Origin: Elysia marginata
Taxonomy: Eukaryota; Mollusca; Gastropoda; Plakobranchidae
Assembly (NCBI GenBank): GCA_019649035.1
Contig: BMAT01008245.1
Location: forward strand, 140,224 to 164,493
DNA length: 24,270 bases
Direction: 5' to 3'
Below the pieces are notes generated by a model. It did not search any database. It saw only the letters and a list, made by a program, of their open reading frames with translations, and was not told the origin of the DNA. Position 1 is the first letter of the stretch; each line of letters starts with the position of its first letter. A program made the translations under genes and the position numbers. Of this stretch, positions 18,650 to 24,270 are shown piece after piece.

Positions 18650-20867
18650 AGTAGCATTGCAGTTTCAACATTAAATGCTTATGTGGCAGACTGTCAGAGA
18701 CGTTTGAGAAGTTTAGGCACATCTATTGCGTTTCCCTGATCTAAAATTAGTTTAGTCGTTTCGTTAACATAATCCAGTGGTTGATTTGCGCAGAATCGTC
18801 CCTTTAAGATACCATGTTGGTTTCCAGTGAACTTAAGCGGCATAATTAGGCTCTAAAATGCAAATCAAATAATGCTCTTCATAAGCTAGTTACATGAAAG
18901 AGAAGTCAAACTGATCTGACTATAGTTCGATGGACTAGACTTTTGAGGATTGGGCTGGCGTGACCTACTATACAACCACTTAAAATGCAACTTCCGCTCA
19001 TTGATCTGTTAAATAGTATAGACACTGGCTTTGTCAGTTCATTTCAAGTCTCCCGTACCAAACAAGGATGAATTTTATGCAGTTTTTTTTAGCCTAAAAT
19101 AAAACTCGATTTTTTAGACCTGCAAAAACTTTTTCGTCTGATACCGAAATAATTTCAATTGTTTCTGTGTTACCATGCCTTGGTGATCCGCTCTGTTATG
19201 TGTATAATCTTTGATTTGTTTATTTGATGGAAAGGACATGTATTACGAAAACGTGTCTTATATTTAAAAAAAAAGAGTTGCGAAAAAGTTGACGCTGAAC
19301 AATGAAGATGTGACAAAAATCTATTTTTTGTTTATGTATTTTTTTAAACTGGTGCTTTCTATGCCATTTGATGGCTGTAACAACTCACTAACTTATAAGC
19401 TTCCAACACCTTCAATGCAGCGAAACTAGTTATTTAAAAAAAAGACAACCAAAAGACTACTTTTAGGAGACCTCTATTGGCTACCAATGCAGTCCACATT
19501 AGGTTGCACAGTCAGTATTCATGCACATCAATAATTTAAGAGGTCAAATGTCCCCTCTTATATAAAAGAATGATTAAATGTTATGCATGCGGTCTAGGAA
19601 ACTCTAATTCGGAAACAAAAAAATAATTTTGCCAAACTTCAGAACAAACCTAAAACATTAGTTCATACTCATTAGTATAAGTACTCTGTCGGTAAAGTCT
19701 ATGGGAGACTACATGCTACAAACTTCCGTGGTAAATTATTAAAACATTACTGTATTATATAGAATCTTAAAAGATTCACCAAAATTTAAGCTCGGCGTCT
19801 TTTTACTGCCAATTTTTCGAATTGGACTGTATTGTTCCATTCTTTAGGTGGTTACAAAATTGTAATAAAATCCACCTGCTTGGACATCAATTTTAAAAAC
19901 TCAATAATTGTATAGAGTTTTTCAGTTGTGATGGTTTGTATTGCATTCTGTTCATTTTTCGTCAATCCAACAATAAAATTTATTATTTTTGCTAATCGGA
20001 CAATGAATTATGGACTTTTAAGGTAAATTTCTTAATATTTCTTCAAGTTTTTTAAGATCAATGACTCGTAGTCTGAGCTATCATTAGTCTTTCATCGAAA
20101 CATTCCTTAAAAAGGTCATAATCTGGAAATTGAAATTTTAATTTTCTTGTCACGTTTATTATTAAAGCTGTGAGCAACAGAAATTGTATTACGATTAATT
20201 CGAGCAATATTCAGCAAACTTCCTTTTATGAAGCTGTGGTCTATATAGAAGCCATTTTCTCAATACGCCTTTTTTAAATATCAGTTGATAAAATGTCTTT
20301 TTAAGACTCAGGTTAACAAAGTTAAAAAAGGCGTTTCACCAAATAATGTGTGGTACAGGCGTTTTAATTTTCAACATATTGTTTACTATCACTGTTTCAC
20401 AAACATGTTAAACTAAGTTTTTTTTTTAATTAAAAATTGTAAAACGTGCTCAAAATATAAATAACAGTCAATATAACTATATATGACAATCCAACAATGG
20501 CGAAAAGTTACGTGAAACAACTTTTTTTAAGAATTGATTTATCAAAATAACTCACATATCACATGGTAAATGAAATATTTAATTAATAGTAATTAAGACA
20601 GATTGATGTTAAGGATTCCCAAGTTTTTCCGAATTGTGAAAAATTGGCAAAATTAGCTTTTTTTCGACTATTTCGTTAGTAAACATGGTAAAAAAACTAA
20701 TACAGCTTATCTCCGTTTCTTCGGGCGCCTGATCAGCCGCTCATAGCTTTCAAAGTGTCAAACACATTTTATGTATACAAAAATGTATTCGTTTGAAAAC
20801 AACGACCTGATAATAGGTAGATCTATCTTTTATTTTGATTTGATTCGATAATTAAAAGAATACGGAG
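18650..20867. other. Non-coding intergenic stretch
   Basis: About 2.2 kb of AT-rich DNA between the two proposed genes. Poly-A/T runs are frequent and no open frame looks coding. No named repeat is recognised. Confidence 0.5.
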
Positions 20868-21182
20868 TATAGTCTTCCTCCTCCGAAGGCAGTCTCAAGA
20901 CTTTGAATATTTCCCCCAGCAGGCCAATACACACTAAAGCAAATTCAACTCATATTTTAGAATCTTACATCACAGCTGCCTGTTAAGCGCTCCAATACTA
21001 ACATTCTACAGATTTCAAGCACTGCCTATAGCCAGGTAACCATTCTACAGGTGGGTGGACTGAGAAAAGTGTGGATAAATTGCTTTCTTAAAACATATTT
21101 CAACGTGCGTCGTGGTTTGGAATCGAACCCACGATCGCCAAATCACAAGTCCGCCACGCTAACCACTGAGCCACGCTGCTCC
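20868..21182 (-). mobile_element. tRNA-derived SINE, family 3 copy 1
   Basis: On the minus strand the head has a perfect A box TGGCTCAGTGG (plus 21163-21173) and a perfect B box GGTTCGATTCC (plus 21119-21129). The body contains words shared with the copy at 22231-22520, for example the complements of GCACTGCCTATAGCCAGG and CAGGTGGGTGG. It ends at GAAGACTATACTCC. Confidence 0.9.
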
Positions 21183-22230
21183 ACATTTAGGGGCATTGGT
21201 TCAAACAAATTATTGTTGCTTTTTTAAAGAAAAAAACACGACGACCAAATTTATCATTTATGTGTTTATATACAATTTTTATTTCTAAGCACAAAGCGTG
21301 GATCTAACACTAGACCGGTAAAACTAGGGTATCATTTTACAAGCAATATGCTTATCGATTTTCGATCGAAATTTTTGAAATTTTTGTATCCTTGACAAAT
21401 GTTAATCAATCAAACAAAAAAAATGATAAAACATACCTAGAGCGGCATGTTCATATCCTGTGTTCTCACATCATATTAGATGTTTTTTGTTGTTTTTTTT
21501 TTGTTCATTGTGTCATATTAATGTCAGTGTCTTCAAAAATACACAACAAAACTCCACTGAGACATAGTTATAATAAAATCTGTGTCAGTAGAAATGTACA
21601 AAAAGTCTAGAATGGGTTTTAAACTGCAAGAATGCAAAAGACAGGAAGGTCGAAACAAAAGGTCGTAAAATTATCGCCGTATTCATACTGAAGTCAAGCT
21701 AGAAAGGTGACTTTGATTTTCTTAACGCTTTTTTTTTTAATTGCACTGATCCAACAAAACTTTGTGATTGGGTGCGTTGTGGAGGATGTAGTTCTATAAA
21801 CGAAAGGAAGTTGTTCCGCGATACGATAAAAGCTTTATTTTTAGTTATATATAAAAGTTAGCAGCATTACATTCATGAGAGCACCTCAACGAGATGCTAG
21901 CAGGCAGCTTAAGAAAATTGGGTGTTTGCGTACTTTTACGAAATGAATTGCGTCCCAAGCATATAACTTATTATAATTATTGTTGAACAGTTAAAATTGA
22001 ATGTAGTTTGGTTAACTTTGAGATGATCAATCATGAAAGTAACTATACGACTTTTTGTATACATAGAAGATATAGGATTTCTGTACAGGTATAACACAAT
22101 GAGATCATAACCTATTCTGGCAACTATTAATTCAAAAACAAGTAAAGGGTCACAATCTTATGTCTTTTTGTGACTGCCAGTATTAGCCTTGTAAAATCAT
22201 GTATTAACAAGAGAAAAGAAAAATATGAAA
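21183..22230. other. Non-coding intergenic stretch
   Basis: AT-rich DNA between two copies of the same SINE family. No gene is supported. The open frame at 21392-21610 is rich in Phe, Cys and Ile from T-rich sequence. Confidence 0.5.
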
Positions 22231-22520
22231 CATAGTCTTCTACCGCCGAAGGCTGTACAGATTTTTCCAGCCAGCCAATAATCACCAAAGCAAATTTAAC
22301 TCATAATTATTTCAGAGTACTACGGCACGGCTGCCTGTAAGACGCTCATATACTAACATTCTACAAATTTAAAGCACTGCCTATAGCCAGTTACCCGTTT
22401 TACAGGTGGGTGGTCTGAGGAAAGTTTGGATAAATTGCTTTCCCAAGGCAGCTACAATATGTGTCGAACCCGCGACTGCCGGATCGCAAGTCCGACGCTC
22501 TAACTACTGAGCCATGCTCA
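22231..22520 (-). mobile_element. tRNA-derived SINE, family 3 copy 2
   Basis: Same orientation and layout as the copy at 20868-21182, but more diverged. The A box reads TGGCTCAGTAG (plus 22504-22514) and the B box starts GGTTCGACAC (plus 22461-22470). It lies about 300 bases downstream of the cyclase stop codon, in the same orientation as the gene. It would be in the 3' UTR only if the poly(A) site lies further downstream than 22597. Confidence 0.87.
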
Positions 22521-22596
22521 GAAGAAACACTGAAAACATTACAGTTATTAACATCAGAGTGTGGGCTAGTAGAATTTCAAATGGCATCAATGTCGT

Positions 22597-22602
22597 TTTA
22601 TT
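22597..22602 (-). terminator. Candidate polyadenylation signal AATAAA for the cyclase gene
   Basis: A canonical AATAAA lies about 215 bases downstream of the cyclase stop codon on the minus strand. It would give a short 3' UTR ending before the SINE at 22231-22520. The hexamer is common by chance in AT-rich DNA, so this is only a plausible site. Confidence 0.35.
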
Positions 22603-22815
22603 TCAAAAACTTTTCCTCTGATAAATCACAACAGTACATATTGATTTCTGTCCTGTTGAGACTTTATCATGCCCACTTGTATCCCTTTTCTCTCCTTTCA
22701 AACAAATGGTAATTATTCCATCGAGTCCTTTCTTCTGAAGCATAGGATCTTTTGGAAGTGCTTAGAATTAGATACATCCGAAATAAAATATACACATTAA
22801 ATTCTTAAGGTACCA

Positions 22816-23322
22816 TCAGTCAACACAAACATTCGGCAGAACTTCTGTGACATCAGCCCCTTCCTTTGAATCATCAGAGCTGGGCGCTTTGATCTTTCTG
22901 TCGGGGCTGTCTAGGAGCATCAGAGATTCAAACTCTTGGCTTGACAGAGCTGTGGGGTCCAGCAAGATTTCCGTCTGATTTCCCTTGACCTCTTCTTGTG
23001 GAGTTTGCTCCTGCTCTGGTGCAGTCTCTTTCTGTCCCTGTTGTTGTAGCTGTTGCTGTTGCTGCGGCATAGGTCTCACAGTTTGAAGTTGACGAGGAGA
23101 TTGTTGCTGCTGCTGCTGTTGTGGTAGCTGTGACAGTGATGATGACTCATGCTGTTGTTGTTGTTGCTGTTGTTTAAGACCACCCCCTCCGTTCATTGGC
23201 TGCACGTGCTTCCCTTGATCTCGTACACTGGTAGCACTCACTGATGATAAGGATAAGAAACTGTCCGCGGGATTGAAGCCGATTTTACCTTTCAGAAAGT
23301 AGGTTTGAAGAGTTCCCTTGCC
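22816..23322 (-). CDS. Guanylyl cyclase, last coding exon with polyglutamine and acidic tail
   Basis: This 507-base terminal exon encodes 168 residues and a stop. The acceptor is CTTTCTAG before GGCAAGGGA. Residues 1-12 (GKGTLQTYFLKG) finish the cyclase domain in phase with the previous exon. The remaining tail of about 156 residues is low complexity: a Ser-rich stretch (19-32), GGGG (45-48), Q7 at 51-57, Q7 at 68-74, Q5 at 87-91, Q3 at 93-95, a Glu/Gln/Thr segment, and an acidic region with Asp, Glu and Ser that ends in NVCVD. The tail has no transmembrane segment. It looks like a disordered C-terminus rather than a new domain. Gln codons mix CAG and CAA, which usually stabilises such tracts. 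The open frame continues through all repeats. A downstream SINE in the same orientation lies at 22231-22520. Confidence 0.92.
   Translation of the reverse strand, partial: GKGTLQTYFLKGKIGFNPADSFLSLSSVSATSVRDQGKHVQPMNGGGGLKQQQQQQQHESSSLSQLPQQQQQQQSPRQLQTVRPMPQQQQQLQQQGQKETAPEQEQTPQEEVKGNQTEILLDPTALSSQEFESLMLLDSPDRKIKAPSSDDSKEGADVTEVLPNVCVD
23032..23172 (-). repeat. CAG/CAA-rich polyglutamine tract inside the cyclase gene
   Basis: This imperfect trinucleotide tract is read as Gln on the minus strand and appears as CTG/TTG on the plus strand. It contains four uninterrupted Gln runs of 7, 7, 5 and 3. They are separated by short His, Ser, Pro, Leu and Arg-containing linkers. Interruption by CAA codons and by other residues suggests moderate length stability. 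Alleles may still differ in length between individuals. Confidence 0.9.
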
Positions 23323-23738
23323 CTAGAAAGAAAGGTGAAAAAATCAACACAATATGGCAAGTTACGGAGCAGCAGTAGCAAACATGATGTTGGTAAGTTA
23401 ACACTTATGTTATGCGATTTTGGTCGATATTTTGTTTACATTCCTCTAAAACCAATAATTGAATTGACACCTAGGATATCACAAGAATATGTGCTGATAA
23501 AAATAATTTGATTACCAACTCGGCTTATTGTGTTTTTAACATAACGCAAGCAAAAATTTGAATGATTTAGAATTTACGATAAAAAACACAACTTTACAAT
23601 GATTTGTATTTTGACTTTACGAATTTTCAACTTAACCGGTTCAAACATAATTCTCACTATCCAACAACAGAATAGACATGAAAAAGGAGACAAAAGTAGT
23701 GCTTGTATGTATTTTTTTACTTCGATAAAAGATAATAC

Positions 23739-23830
23739 CTTTACAAATATCGGTTCCCTTGCTTCTAGGATATAGTCTGGATCCTTCTCAAGCACAGCTT
23801 TGCATTGTTCGCTGATCTGAATGTGGCCGG
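23739..23830 (-). CDS. Guanylyl cyclase, penultimate coding exon
   Basis: This 92-base exon has two bases that complete a Pro codon, then 30 codons running from GHIQISEQCKAVLEKD to EAREPIFVK. The acceptor is a pyrimidine-rich TTTTCTACTTTTAG. The donor is AAAG|GTATTA. The segment matches the end of class III cyclase domains, where 'STGLP..I.IS' is followed by a variable helix and a strand ending in 'VKGKG'. It joins in phase to the exon on each side, with introns of 388 bases upstream and 416 bases downstream. No frame break is visible. It contributes the C-terminal part of the cyclase fold rather than catalytic residues. Confidence 0.93.
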
Positions 23831-24218
23831 CTAAAAGTAGAAAATATACACTTGAAATTAAAAGGTGTGAACAAAAGTGTTTTGCATAAATATTATTGGG
23901 CCGGTGATATATGTTCAATGGCAAATAAGTGGAGTACTCACTAAAACGCTACACCGTTATTTGAAATTACCGATTAAAAGAAAAAAAAGACTCTATCGTT
24001 TATTAACTTTTCTCATTTTAAGCCATGAAATTGAGTTTTCCGGTTATACATGTGTCTATACAACCAAGTACAGAACAATCTTAAATCTCTAACGTAATTT
24101 ATGTTACATTTAAAACGGAAATTGTAACTGGCTTGTTATTTATCTTAGTACGATATAATTGCTTTTGTTTTTACGTATTAGGATTGCTAACAACTCAAAC
24201 CAAACGACGTCAACGTAC

Positions 24219-24270
24219 GCAAGCCTGTCGACTCCATCCGACTGGCGGTGTTGACAGTGTCACCAAACAG
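24219..24270 (-). CDS. Guanylyl cyclase catalytic-domain exon (partial, runs off right edge)
   Basis: This exon is cut by the window edge. Read on the minus strand it encodes LFGDTVNTASRMESTGL plus one base, and ends at a donor of the form TTGC|GTACGT. The block is a hallmark of class III nucleotidyl cyclases of the guanylyl type. The Asn and Arg of N-T-A-S-R correspond to the family's transition-state-stabilising pair, and both are intact. Conventional beta-1 soluble cyclases, as I remember them, read differently here (NTVNLTSR), so a membrane-receptor or atypical soluble cyclase is more likely. The enzyme would convert GTP to cGMP. The phase (one base left over) joins exactly to the next exon at 23739-23830, which begins with two bases. 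The N-terminal and sensor domains lie outside the window, so the subclass cannot be settled. Confidence 0.93.

Noticed and set aside
1..24270. CRISPR array, bacterial operon or phage content
   Set aside because: No spaced direct repeats of that type, no Shine-Dalgarno-led gene clusters. Introns and SINEs show that this is animal nuclear DNA.

Overview
This is a fragment of a eukaryotic nuclear genome, most likely a mollusc and perhaps a gastropod. It is AT-rich and mostly non-coding. Its genes are split by GT-AG introns of several hundred to several thousand bases. It carries several tRNA-headed SINE families, at least one with a 3' end reading like the GCGCTATATAAA tails common in marine invertebrates. 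Taxonomic placement is inference; nothing in the window fixes the species.

Two genes have usable support, both on the minus strand. At the right edge (22816-24270) lie the last three coding exons of a class III guanylyl cyclase. Their reading phases join exactly and they encode the end of the catalytic domain (LFGDTVNTASRMESTGL, later VKGKGTLQTYFL). A roughly 156-residue tail follows, with three polyglutamine blocks and an acidic C-terminus. The rest of the gene lies beyond the window.

About 7 kb downstream is the proposed 5' end of a second gene: a signal-peptide exon at 15751-15832, then exons at 12174-12406 and 9586-9816. These also join in phase. A large exon at 1330-1939 and a small one at 176-270 join each other in phase and may belong to the same gene, but an unseen exon is needed between 9586 and 1939. 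I do not recognise the protein family. It looks secreted or extracellular (signal peptide, cysteines, N-glycosylation sequons). It could be a neighbour, or the ectodomain of a tandem receptor, but that is speculation.

The rest is repeat-rich intron and intergenic DNA. It holds an 815-bp GA-rich polypurine tract (4471-5285); tRNA-derived SINEs at 6563-6860, 7678-7777, 12872-13190, 15283-15548, 20868-21182 and 22231-22520; two nearly identical 250-bp inverted-repeat elements (13407-13656 and 16540-16789); and a 196-bp inverted-repeat element with tRNA-like promoter boxes (17481-17676). It also holds a 604-bp foldback element whose loop carries a strong G-quadruplex motif (17987-18590), a duplicated segment with a precisely datable insertion (10148-10922), and a 100-bp tandem triplication that copies a splice donor (9301-9600). 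A frame-broken coding relic lies at 14157-14730. The most interesting points are the duplicated splice donor, the inverted-repeat elements and the polyQ-tailed cyclase.
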